The position numbers were made by a program, and so were the translations under genes. Shown here piece by piece: positions 1-10,881 of a DNA stretch of 64,000 nt. The notes beneath the pieces were generated by a model. It saw only the letters and a list, made by a program, of their open reading frames with translations, searched no databases and was not told the origin of the DNA. The DNA is from Ficedula albicollis (Eukaryota; Chordata; Aves; Passeriformes; Muscicapidae): positions 4,570,761-4,634,760 of the forward strand of contig NC_021677.1 in assembly GCF_000247815.1 (NCBI RefSeq). Reading direction: 5' to 3'. Position 1 is the stretch's first letter. Each line of letters opens with the position of its first letter.

Positions 1-3000
1 AGGGCATGTTTGTACTTCAAATGCATTTTGCTTTTTGTAGTCAAACATTTCACAGGTATTACCATCTAAATTATTTTAGTGTACTTTAGATTTTGTTGTT
101 TCAACATTTCAGAGATAAGTTACCTCTACTAGGAGTTGAGACTCATGGCCATTTAAATGAGTCAATATTTTTGAGAAATTGAGGAATTCTGCTTACCAAA
201 GGGAAATATATAGACAAGCCTCTCGCAGGAGCAAAGGTCTGTTTGCTTTATGTTCTTGAAGTAAAAGATCAAATTTTAAAAATTATTTTTATATCCAAGT
301 TTTTTATGTGGAAAAAAAAAAGATTGCTAATATATTGTTATTTGTGGGAACCTTTGAAAGATATTATTTCCCTAAGTGATGTGCTACTGAAAATGCTTCA
401 TTCATTTTGTATTTGTTCTGTCACGTATTTCTAGTGGAATCCAGCATGGACTCCTAAAACAGCATACAAAGCATATTTCTTAAGACCTGATCTCAGTTTG
501 TTCTTGTTAACAAGCAGCATCTAAGTTCTTATATTAGAGGATTCCTACAGAGACATCCAAAAGTTAATGTTCATTTAAAATGCAGATTCTTATACTAATT
601 CCTTCTCCTCTCTGTTCTTTAGCTGAGAAATGACACATGTAATTTTCAATGGCATGTCAATAGCAGAATACTCTGTATTGTGGGATTAGCAAAATGGACT
701 ACACTGACATTGCAGAGACATACTTCATTCCTCTGGTTCAACTGAATAGATTCTCAATATTCTTATGTTGAATTGTTTGCTGTAACTCATTGAGTTGGAA
801 TAATGTTGCATTCACATCAAGACATTTTCCTCTACTGCAAAATGACTGGTTTCAGAAGATTTGCATCAGGAAGGAATTTAGTTTGAGAGCATTAATAGTA
901 TTTTCTATTTGAAGACTTCTCCATGTCAGTGTAATTCTCCTTTTCCTGAGATTTTGTACCATATAATATTTGAAAGCTCTTTCTTTGAGTTTGCTCCTCA
1001 CATGCCTCACTTAAACCTTCAGTCCAGATCTGCCTTTCTAACTTGGGCCACCTTTTCATCCTCTTTGCTCTGTAGGTTCTCTTGCTCTAACTTCTGATGG
1101 CTCATTTGTTCCACACTGACCCTCTTTTAAGCCTGCTCTTGGGTACTCCCACTCACAAGAGGTGTGCTCTTGCAGGCTGCTTACAACAAATACATGGCAG
1201 GCACCTGCCCAGGAACATGAGTGTGCACTGAAATAATCTCTAATTTTGTGATTTATGGCTGAACACATTGGACAAAGACTCAGCATTCCTCTTTCCTTCC
1301 TTCTGCCATCTTCCCAGCTGAAAGGATTGCCTACAGAATGACCATCTACTTTTCCAAAGGTATTCAGCACCATATGCCCTGTATCTAGTCCTCCTTGCAA
1401 TAAGTAGATATGAAAGGCAGACTCTTATTTTGTCTATGCTGTGGATTCCACATTGTGGAATGGGTAATAAAAATTCCTGGCTTCTCGGAAATGGCATGCA
1501 CTATAATGGTATAAAGGTAATAGGGGACCCCGAGCTTCTTCCATGTGCAATTAAAAGCAAAATTCTGAGTTGAACACAGACTTTTCTCCCCATTAGCTAG
1601 TTTTCCATATCTTTTGCGTGTAAAGAGAGTTGTTCTGCACTGCACACATAACCTATTTCTTTTTTCCCCAATGAGAATGCTGCTTGAGCACAATAAATCC
1701 ACCACAAAGCCTGTAATACCCGAAATAAACTTTACTTGCACCTGCCATCTTCTGTTCCAAATGCCATCTCTATTGAAAAACTCCTCTATATTCTGTATGT
1801 AACATTTCAACCAAGCTGAATTATTTCATCTGCCACAAAGGGATTAAACATGTCAACAGTAATTATCTTTTCCTTAATCTCTGGCAGTTGCTTTTCCTTA
1901 AATAAAATCAGAGGTTCATTATAACTTTCTCACTGAATCTCTTGCTGCATAAATAAAGTGATACCAAGGTACCACTTGCTGGCATAGCAAGCACTGACAC
2001 GTGTCCACTCTTGCAAACAGATGATGGTCAGGAGGATTTTACTCATAAATTCTAATCTGTGTTGTTCTAGTTAAAATCCCAGTGGAGCTTATTCTCTGCT
2101 TGGAAGCCTGTTAGGCTGCTGGAAAGCAATTCTAACCTATGAGAGGACTGAGAATTTTTGCAGAGCTTTGTGTTATTAATATGAAATACTTAGTGCTTTA
2201 AATTCTAATGATAGTCAAGCTTTACTTTTAACTAGAAGAACTGGCAGAGGTGAGTGAGGACAAGAGAGCAAGCAAGAAGAATTACTAACTTGATCTTTAA
2301 ATTCCACTGACTTTTTAAAGATATATGATCACCAATCAATGGGCTCTGGAGTGTTTCAGTTTATAAAATAACTGAACATTATTTTATGCCAAAATATTTC
2401 AACTGCTATATTCCAAAACCTATTAGTAATTCTTGCTATTAAAATCAGTTTAACTTCATGTTCTGATTAATTAGCAAGTTTTGTTACTTAAAATGACTCT
2501 AAAATATCATTTTCCAATGCCTTGAAATGAAGGTCTTGATAAAAATATCCCAGAAGTCAAGAGAAATAAAAAATGTTGTCAATATCAACTTTTAAAGGGT
2601 GGTGCTTTTTTTTAATATTAAAGCCATGTTTCACTCTTTTGAAATACTTGTGCTGGGAAAAAAAGTGCATCATCAAATATACATTAACGTAAAACTGCAT
2701 GAAAAGATGATTTTTGTCCTCTGTTATTAAACGAAACTTGTGTTCATTACCTTTTCACTATAATACTGCTGAACGGCTCACAATTAAAGCTAATAACTAG
2801 ACAAATACATTTAGGGTTCTCTCTGGGCACTACAATATTCCAGATAAGGTTTTTGGCATAGGCAGTACAATTCAGTAATACTTGTGCTCCAGGAAGGCAC
2901 AGAGGAGGAGAAATACACATAGTGGTGTGCCCATCAAAATAAAATCCCATTTGCTCTGCTTGGAAGCCTTGCCAGTTCTTAACAGAAATTATAATTCTCT

Positions 3001-3329
3001 GAGGATGTTTTCTTGGGAAGATACAAAGGAAAGAAAGAAAAAAAAACCCAACAAACCTTAAATCCTTAAATGCATTTGAATATTCATTTCTTAGCTATCT
3101 TGTTCTATTTTGTTTCTTCCCGCGCCCCCCCGGAGAATGCAGGGAAATTTGTGGTGCTCTAACAAAGAGCCTTTTTTTCCTTCTGAATAATCTGACACGG
3201 GGAAATTCTGCATCCAGTGCCGATTATGATGAACTAGGGTTTTCACTGCGAATTCCCTGCTGGCTGTACTCCAGAACTCCGCCAGTCAGTCAGGGAGGGG
3301 CGATGTGCAGCGTTGGCTCCTTTTCCCCC
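1..3329. other. AT-rich non-coding stretch, nothing identified
   Basis: No exon with paired splice sites, RNA gene or recognisable repeat was seen. The longest frame, 141 codons on the minus strand at 1,385-1,810, has no recognisable motif, no start context and no splice context, and is treated as chance. Short A and T runs occur throughout. Confidence 0.5.
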
Positions 3330-3480
3330 TGAAGGGACTGATACGGTGTTTAGCCACAATGGAGAGTTGTCAATTAAAATGACAAGGGCCTGGAAAGACA
3401 CTCGGCAGGCTGAGCTCTGAGATGATGCATAATGGGCTGTTAACAGGCAGGCAGACACCTTTTCCAAGGACCATCTATCC
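3330..3480. promoter_or_regulatory. Candidate conserved non-coding element (enhancer-like)
   Basis: This compact block is more GC-rich and less repetitive than its surroundings. It contains a SOX-type ACAATGG at 3,356-3,362. Six bases later lies an imperfect palindrome (3,368-3,384) in which TGTCA and TGACA half sites flank an ATTA homeodomain core. TGACA is the usual core of MEIS/TGIF-class TALE factors. Clustering of these motifs is typical of vertebrate developmental enhancers, but motif matches alone are weak evidence. No gene overlaps it convincingly; frames over it on both strands look like chance. Conservation cannot be judged from one sequence. Confidence 0.3.
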
Positions 3481-6400
3481 TGAGGGAAGCTTGCTGAGCA
3501 CCCTCGCCAGCCAGGGATGCTGTCTCCATGCTGGTTTAAGGAAGGGAAGCTCCTCTTCAAAGAACTTTGTGGCACGAAATGATGCTCTGCAATGTGTGGT
3601 TTGTCACCAGGCTGGGACAACAACCAGCTGGTTTTACACCTATTTCCTTCTGCTGTTTCTTGTCTGAGTTACAGCAGCATCCAGGAGCATCAGCTGAAAT
3701 AAAGTCTCTTTTCGGTGTTCACGACCACAAAATATCCAAGGATGGATTTTCCAGCAATCAGATGCTTATTGGAAAGACGGCCTTAGATTTTCTAGAATTC
3801 TTGCTCTGTTCAGCTGATTGTGGACTTAAGATACTGAGTCCCTTCCCCCTAGCAAAGCCCATTCCAGCCTTCCCAAACAGCTGCCTCTGGTTATGTCTCA
3901 GATTATTTTAAACTTTCTGCATTATAGATAAGCAAATATTAACTGGGACAAAGAGTGAAAAATAATTAGAATATGTCACAGCACTTTGATCTGTGAGAAC
4001 ATACTCCTGGTGCCTTCAGTGAGTACTTCACACAAAATACCTGTATGCTGTTTAGTGTAGGGCAAGAATGGCAGGTGGATGCCCTCACTTTTCCATTGCA
4101 ATGTCTATCTTCCTCTGCCCAAATAAAACGTCAGTGATGCTATGCAAGGGACAGAGCTCCAACAAAAGAAAGTTCTCCTGTGCCTGAGGCCATCGTAAGG
4201 AAACAAGACAGAGAAGTTCAAATGTCCCTGTGTAGAGAAGAACTTCAACTGCCTTACTAGGGAGGATTTCCCTAGATGAATTTTGTGGGATGGAGCAGAG
4301 GTACTTTATTCTAGAAGATGATGTAAAGTAAAAAATCCAGAGGGAAAGAAGTTGCTGCTTATCAAAATTACAGAGGCCGGGGAAGGTGAGGGTTCATCTT
4401 ACTGAGTATGTTAAGAGCTCAGCTTTTTTACCATCTCTCAAGCTTGTAGTAAGCAATAATAAGCCCTCTTTATTCATTTAGCATAGATACCCATTGCTTT
4501 CTTAACCTATCTAAATTACTGTCTTTACATTAAGGAAAGGTAAATTCAGGAGTGTTTTTTAAGCTTGGGGGGAAGGGAGAAGCAAGGTTCAGACACATCT
4601 ATCTGTTCTCTTTCCCCACATTTGACAAATCTGTGGAAGAACAGATTCAACAAATCTGGGGAAGCCAGCATGACTGCTGGTTTTTAGTTCACATCTCAAC
4701 AGCTAGATTTCATCTGAAAACATGATCAATGAGAGACACTATCAGGTAAGCAAAGCTCAATATTTTTCCTTTAGAATTTAAAGTACGCACAAACTAGCAT
4801 TGACAGACAAGTTTCAAGAAATTAAATACATGAATCAATGTCCTGATTTGAGCAGTAGATTTGGGTGGAAGCACAGTCAGGTTCATTCAGTTATGAAAAG
4901 AAAAAAGCTCCCTATTCTGTGAGCTTTGGAGAGCAGAGATGTGCTCCCAAAGGAAATGCAGGTATTGTCATGGAAAGTTACTTCTATATTGGAAAAGGTA
5001 AGAGAGAAGTTTTGTGTATTAAAAATCACACCAATGACCTTGGTGGCAGTGCTAGTAGTGCCTTAAGTGGCCTTTACACTCAGGCCAGGTTGCTCTTGCA
5101 AATTTTGTTTTCCATCATCTAATTGCTGGAATGAGGCTGAGAAGGTCCACAGCCAGATCTTGGGGATGGTTTGCCAGTGTGGTTGACATGCTGTTGGGTT
5201 GGAGATAACCATGTTTCTTCAGTTGTTTGCAGAAAGTCCTGGCCCATGTTGAATAATTTCTCTCCATAATCAGTGAATCACAGATCAAGATAAACTCTCA
5301 TATGAAGTAAATAAACCTAATTTTTGTTTTTATAAATAAATCTTGAAAGTCACCTGATTCTGCATTTAATCAAGACTATAATTTCAGCAGTAAACATCTT
5401 ATATGATATCTTATTGTAATGAAGAAGCTAAGTATGAATCGAGTCACATTTTTGTTTAGTTAGAATTTTGTTGCCAAGAAATTAATCTGTTTTCCCTTCT
5501 CTGTGGAAAAAAACCCAACCCTCTCTAAAATTATCATCTCAGTAGGGATAATTATAGAAATGAGTGAACTCCAGCAGCAGACATGTTTCAATGTTTCTTT
5601 GTTTTCCTGGACCAAAGAGAATATGGGAGAGAATAGAAGACCATTAAATACTGACTATGGATGCTATTTTTCCTAATCATACAGCAACATAAAAGCTTGT
5701 CCTGGACCTAGGACTTCCTGGCCACTAAGCTATTTCTGGGTGAGATAAGAGCGAGTTTAGCTCAGGCAGTATTAACTCAGACCCATATTCATGTAGGAAT
5801 GGCTCCAGGCAGGAAGTCTATACTAGTTAGCTACTGCTATGTCAACTGAAGAGCTGCTGAAGTAATACACTACATGGCTGTGCTTCCTTGGATGATCCTT
5901 TGGACTGATTTCCATCTTCTTCTGATGCAATGGGGATGATGCTAGCAGAAGTGGCAAGCTCCCAAAATGAGTTAACTGTACCGCAGTAAACTTCACTGAA
6001 TTTACTTGTGATTTATGGATGTGAATCCATTTGTGCACATGGCAAGCTAATGTATAATTTCCATGGGTATGCATAAATAGATCAACCACTTAGTATCTTA
6101 AAAACATTGCTTTCTGTCATTACTTATGGCAGCAGGGGACACATTTCATTTCTCTTAAGGTTAAGGGAAGAAATGATTTAAATGATTTTTCTTTGCAAAG
6201 AAAAGTTACCACACTTACATGGTTTAAGTAATAGTAAGTAAATTGTCTATTGCCATGTTCCTGCTTTAATATGTCTCTTTAGGATGCAGAAACCTGTGTT
6301 CAAAATCAGGATAACCAGACAGCATTAGAAAATTCAAAAGGATACTGTCTTCATATCAGAAGCATGGATTCAAATGCTGCAGTTCAGGCTCATCAATATT

Positions 6401-8569
6401 GATTCAGATGTGAGTAATTGAAACTTGCTGTCACCACGTGCTTCTAGCAAAGTGTGAAATTGAGGTACTGGAAGATAATACCCAAATGTATGGATGAATG
6501 ACTGCATCCTTGACTGCTTTCCTTGTGGGTGACTGAAGGATTTTATTGCCTGGTTACCTGCAGAGTAGAGAGCACAGAAACTCTTACGCATGAGAATATT
6601 TTGGGTCCTAAATTTACTTCTTCATTTTACTGTTAACTAAAAAAAAACCCCAACCCAAATCCCTGTGTAAAACTGATTAATGTATAATGAGCATGTAAGT
6701 CCTGCTGTTGACATAGTTGAGGCCCTACTGTTGATATTTTTAAATCACTTCCTCTCAAAGAGGTGTAATGTAATTTTTCTTGTATGAGTGACGACATACG
6801 CGGATTGAAAATTTGAACATGATGATCTGGGCTTTTGGTTTGTTGTTAAATAAGGACTGGGTTGATTTGTCCTCCATCTGATGCTATGAAAAGAGCTCTC
6901 CCAGTACAGAACTTACTTTTGAAGATTTTCTGCTGTATTCATAATTTCTTCAGTTGTAGGGAGAGAGACGAAGAAGATAGAGGTCCTTGTCGCTTTAAGA
7001 GCCATGTAAAAGAGCACTAAATAAATTTGCTCAGTAAACATAGTTCTTGTCAAGAAAGTATTGGCTTTTGTGCACTAGGGTCCTAAATAGTGGATGGAAA
7101 ATCTAGTATCTGCAGTAAAATATAATAGATTGTTCTCTGTTAGATTTAATTAAACAAGGTAGAAGACCCTGAATATAGCAACTTGGTAAGAAGTTACCCC
7201 CAAAGACAATTTCTATTCTTGCCTGTTTAAAAAAGCAGCATACGGCTTATTTTGAGCTACAAATTTTTGTGTGAACTCAACTTTGTATCCTTCTAGGACA
7301 GGGAGAGCTATTTACTCTCTTCTGGTCAGGTACATTTATGTCTCATGGAAACAATGAACAAATGCTATTTAAATTAAAGTATCTCAATATACATATTTAT
7401 CATTTCCATGCATCCTTTTGTAAAAGAATAAAATGTTGTACACATCCTAGGAATCGCAGCCAAACAGTCTTTTCACTCTAAGAGGAAGTAAATGAATATA
7501 GTGAATCCAAATTTCTACTCTGGTCAGGTCAAAATTCAGGTATCCTATTAAAATCCATAATCTGCCTTAACTCTGAAACCTTGTAAACATCTGGTTACGA
7601 AGTGAAACGAACAGTAGGTTGAAATTGACTGCTAATTCATGGATATATTTTGTTTTCTTTTTTGCTCTGATTAATATTTTATCCCTTAACAGTGTTTCAA
7701 ACACCTCTAAGACTACTGTTACAGGAGATACATTATGAAAGAATGACAGACAGTGGAAGAGGAGAACCTTTTTCATAAATCATTTCCCTTTGCAATTTTT
7801 CTATTTTATCTTCTGTAAAATAGTTAGGTAAAAATATAATATTCTTTCTGGTAAAAATGAGAAAATCTGTAAACAAAGGAATTCTTTGACTCCAAGCCCT
7901 CGCATCTTACCTACCAGCCCTCAAAATACAAAAAAAAAAAAGGTATCAGAAGCTTGAAGGGGCATCTCTTCCTGGTTGCTAGCAAATTTTCTTCCGCTTC
8001 TTTCACAATTTCATTACAGATATGGGCTTCAACCCTTCCAGTGTTAATATTGAAACTGCTATTTTGTGTTAAAAAAAAGGTCCTGTCAGTCTATTAGAGT
8101 GTAACAGTATAATTTCATTTCATATTCTACCTCCTTAAAAGGTTGACACAGCAGCATTAAACCCAAGATCAGTTAAAAGCCATGACAAAATTGTAACATT
8201 CCAATACATAAGAAAACAGGTGGCAAAAGATTTCCATCCCACTGAAAATTCCTGCTTACATCTTCTTAACTGACACTTAGTACTTGGATAATAATGAGAA
8301 CACAGGAAAAAAAGATTACAGCTTTATGTTAGTGACAGTAGAAATATGGCTGAAGAGCTGCTTTCATTCTAAGACTTCAATTTCAGTACTTACAGCTTCT
8401 GAATATATTACCCTTTGGGCTTCCACTACACATACTTGCTTTCATCCCGAAAGGTGGTTTGTGGCTTTCTTGTTTGGTCTCTTTCTTTATGTTTTTTCTG
8501 TTACATTTTCTTGGCTATTGTCAGGGTGTGACTTGGGTTTTGCCAATTTTAATATATTTCATTTCTTTT
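3481..8569. other. Non-coding stretch, nothing identified
   Basis: About 5 kb without a supportable gene or classifiable repeat. Open frames are all under about 115 codons and lack motifs or paired splice sites. Only short A runs are seen, for example near 7,930. Confidence 0.5.
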
Positions 8570-8697
8570 AGAGACAGGACCCAGGAGAAGAGACAAGGCA
8601 CGCTCAAAACTTAAAAAGGTACAAGAAGAAATTTATTAATAACACAAAAAAAATTATTCAGAATAAGATTCCTAGTTTATTCCCTCCTCCCTTCATT

Positions 8698-9683
8698 CCA
8701 CTTTTCTTACCAACAACATACAGAGAACACTTCAGTCAGTTATCTACTTAAATAATCATTTCAGTTCACTCAAGAGAGCAAAGTCCCGTTTTTGATTTAG
8801 GCTTAGAGGGTGTCTTCACTTTTACAGTCTGCATCCGCCCGGGACCTACAGAACCATGAATTTTCCTCCCATTTACATTATCCTTCCAGAGTCGTGTTAT
8901 GGGTTATGATGCACACATGGGGTACTACTTTTAAAGGCAGGCTGCTGGAAAACAAAATTCTCTTCCTCTCCTCCTCTATCAAATGTCATATTCCAGTCCC
9001 AAAACAGAGAGCTCAATTTTCCCGAGGCAAAAAGTCTTCTACTCAAGCATCCGAACCTCCCCAAGTATATTTCACAGTTTAAAGGAATTTTAGTGTAGTC
9101 ACCGTCCCCTTAGCCCACAAAAAAGGTTTTCAGCTACATCAGCTGAATCAGTTACATCTTTTCAATCTCTTCCCACCAGGAACTTTATCTTCATTCCGCT
9201 GACCTCTGTAGTCTCCATGCTTTATTTCTTCTCTTTCAGGGGAGCTCAGGAGATCGAGAGTCTTATCCAGGGATTAAGAAGCTAAAATTGTATCCAGATC
9301 GTGAAGAAACCACACGGGCAGCTGGAGATCTCTTCTGCCACGTGGAGAGGCGAGCCGAGCCCAGCCGGCAGGGCCGGAGCCATGTGGCCAGTGCCGGAGC
9401 CATGCGGAGCCGGGGGCCACCAGGCCAGGGCCGGGAGCCGGGACCATGCGGCCGGGCCAGGCCCCCCACCAAGCCGGGGCCGGGGTGCCGTGCCGGGCCG
9501 GGACCCCAGCCAGAGACCCCCAAACCTCCCGGCAGCCAGAAGCCGAAAAGGCGGAGCCGGGGGCCACCAGGCCAGGGCCGGGAGCCGGGACCATGCGGCC
9601 GGGCCAGGCCCCCCACCAAGCCGGGGCCGGGGTGCCGTGCCGGGCCGGGACCCCAGCCAGAGACCCCCAAACCTCCCGAAGCC
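8698..9683. repeat. 986-bp tandem duplication, copy 1
   Basis: The sequence from 8,698 recurs at 9,684 with a constant offset of 986 bases and no difference that I could find by eye over about 850 bases. Overlapping frames in the two copies translate identically. Copy 1 is longer because it also contains a second, partial 147-base GC-rich unit before copy 2 begins. The junction lies within ...CTCCCGAAGCC|CCACTTTT. Confidence 0.92.
9404..9678. repeat. Nested 147-base-period GC-rich tandem repeat
   Basis: Within copy 1, positions 9,404-9,531 repeat at 9,551-9,678 with period 147 and about 128 matching bases. The unit is made of CCGGG/GGCC-type runs and contains many CpGs. Copy 2 of the larger duplication has only one such unit (from 10,390). 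Overlapping frames in several phases on both strands are by-products of this composition. Confidence 0.9.
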
Positions 9684-10537
9684 CCACTTTTCTTACCAAC
9701 AACATACAGAGAACACTTCAGTCAGTTATCTACTTAAATAATCATTTCAGTTCACTCAAGAGAGCAAAGTCCCGTTTTTGATTTAGGCTTAGAGGGTGTC
9801 TTCACTTTTACAGTCTGCATCCGCCCGGGACCTACAGAACCATGAATTTTCCTCCCATTTACATTATCCTTCCAGAGTCGTGTTATGGGTTATGATGCAC
9901 ACATGGGGTACTACTTTTAAAGGCAGGCTGCTGGAAAACAAAATTCTCTTCCTCTCCTCCTCTATCAAATGTCATATTCCAGTCCCAAAACAGAGAGCTC
10001 AATTTTCCCGAGGCAAAAAGTCTTCTACTCAAGCATCCGAACCTCCCCAAGTATATTTCACAGTTTAAAGGAATTTTAGTGTAGTCACCGTCCCCTTAGC
10101 CCACAAAAAAGGTTTTCAGCTACATCAGCTGAATCAGTTACATCTTTTCAATCTCTTCCCACCAGGAACTTTATCTTCATTCCGCTGACCTCTGTAGTCT
10201 CCATGCTTTATTTCTTCTCTTTCAGGGGAGCTCAGGAGATCGAGAGTCTTATCCAGGGATTAAGAAGCTAAAATTGTATCCAGATCGTGAAGAAACCACA
10301 CGGGCAGCTGGAGATCTCTTCTGCCACGTGGAGAGGCGAGCCGAGCCCAGCCGGCAGGGCCGGAGCCATGTGGCCAGTGCCGGAGCCATGCGGAGCCGGG
10401 GGCCACCAGGCCAGGGCCGGGAGCCGGGACCATGCGGCCGGGCCAGGCCCCCCACCAAGCCGGGGCCGGGGTGCCGTGCCGGGCCGGGACCCCAGCCAGA
10501 GACCCCCAAACCTCCCGGCAGCCAGAAGCCGAAAAGG
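9684..10537. repeat. 986-bp tandem duplication, copy 2 (truncated)
   Basis: This is the second copy of the unit starting at 8,698. It matches copy 1 up to about 10,537, where copy 1 runs into its second GC-rich unit and copy 2 instead continues into unique sequence (AGAGCAGTTAACTT). The near identity implies a very recent duplication, gene conversion, or a duplicated stretch introduced during assembly. Confidence 0.92.
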
Positions 10538-10554
10538 AGAGCAGTTAACTTAAT

Positions 10555-10765
10555 CCAATGTGATTTGTGAAAGCGAAATAACCCTCCATTGGTTTCCCGA
10601 GCTGTCCATCACCAAATCAGCTCTCCGATTGGTGCCAGCAGCTCACAGGGGAAAGTCCCAGAGACGGGAGAGTCCCTCCCACTCCCCAGCCTCATGGAGC
10701 CACCCTCAGGCTAAATCCACCCCTCTCCCCTGGCACGTGAAACCAGCACAGCTATTTATTTAATA
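10555..10765. promoter_or_regulatory. Promoter-like cluster: CCAAT boxes, kappaB-like site, TATA-like tract
   Basis: A CCAAT box lies on the + strand at 10,555-10,559. Inverted CCAAT boxes (ATTGG) lie at 10,588-10,592 and 10,628-10,632. A kappaB-like GGGGAAAGTCCC lies at 10,648-10,659, and an A/T tract resembling a weak TATA box at 10,753-10,765. Read rightwards, the order CCAAT, kappaB, TATA is that of a conventional promoter. Read leftwards, the AATAAA signals at the far end of the element fit a minus-strand transcription unit. Direction therefore cannot be settled from sequence. Confidence 0.4.
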
Positions 10766-10881
10766 CCTAAACACGGGGAAAAGTATCCTCACTATTTCAT
10801 CAATAGTTCAGATTTTCTTCCCCCACACATTGCTGCTGGTGTTTCTGCAGAACATCTGCCACAGTAGTGGAAATTTCTTTT

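Larger units (their letters stand above)
8570..10881. mobile_element. Composite LTR-like or promoter-bearing repeat of uncertain class
   Basis: This block differs sharply in composition from its surroundings. On the minus strand its low-coordinate end carries AATAAA polyadenylation signals (around 8,630 and 8,675). Its middle is very GC- and CpG-rich, and its high-coordinate end carries CCAAT boxes, a kappaB-like site and a TATA-like tract. The bases before 8,570 and those at about 10,873-10,881 share a short ATTTCTTTT, which could be a target-site duplication but is low complexity. A clear TG...CA LTR boundary is missing, so class and orientation are unsure. Internally it consists of a 986-bp tandem duplication listed separately. 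No gag, pol or env reading frame is visible. An alternative is a host CpG-rich promoter fragment or retrocopy. Confidence 0.4.

Noticed and set aside
1385..1810. 141-codon minus-strand frame
   Set aside because: Longest non-repeat frame, but no recognisable domain, no splice context, and composition typical of AT-rich non-coding DNA.
8810..10068. Identical 90-codon + frames in the two 986-bp copies
   Set aside because: Identity follows from the tandem duplication; no motif, and it lies in the repeat.
9263..10570. Overlapping Pro/Gly/Arg-rich frames of 86-149 codons on both strands
   Set aside because: Several frames on both strands are open at once because of the CCGGG-rich tandem repeat; no start or splice logic distinguishes one.
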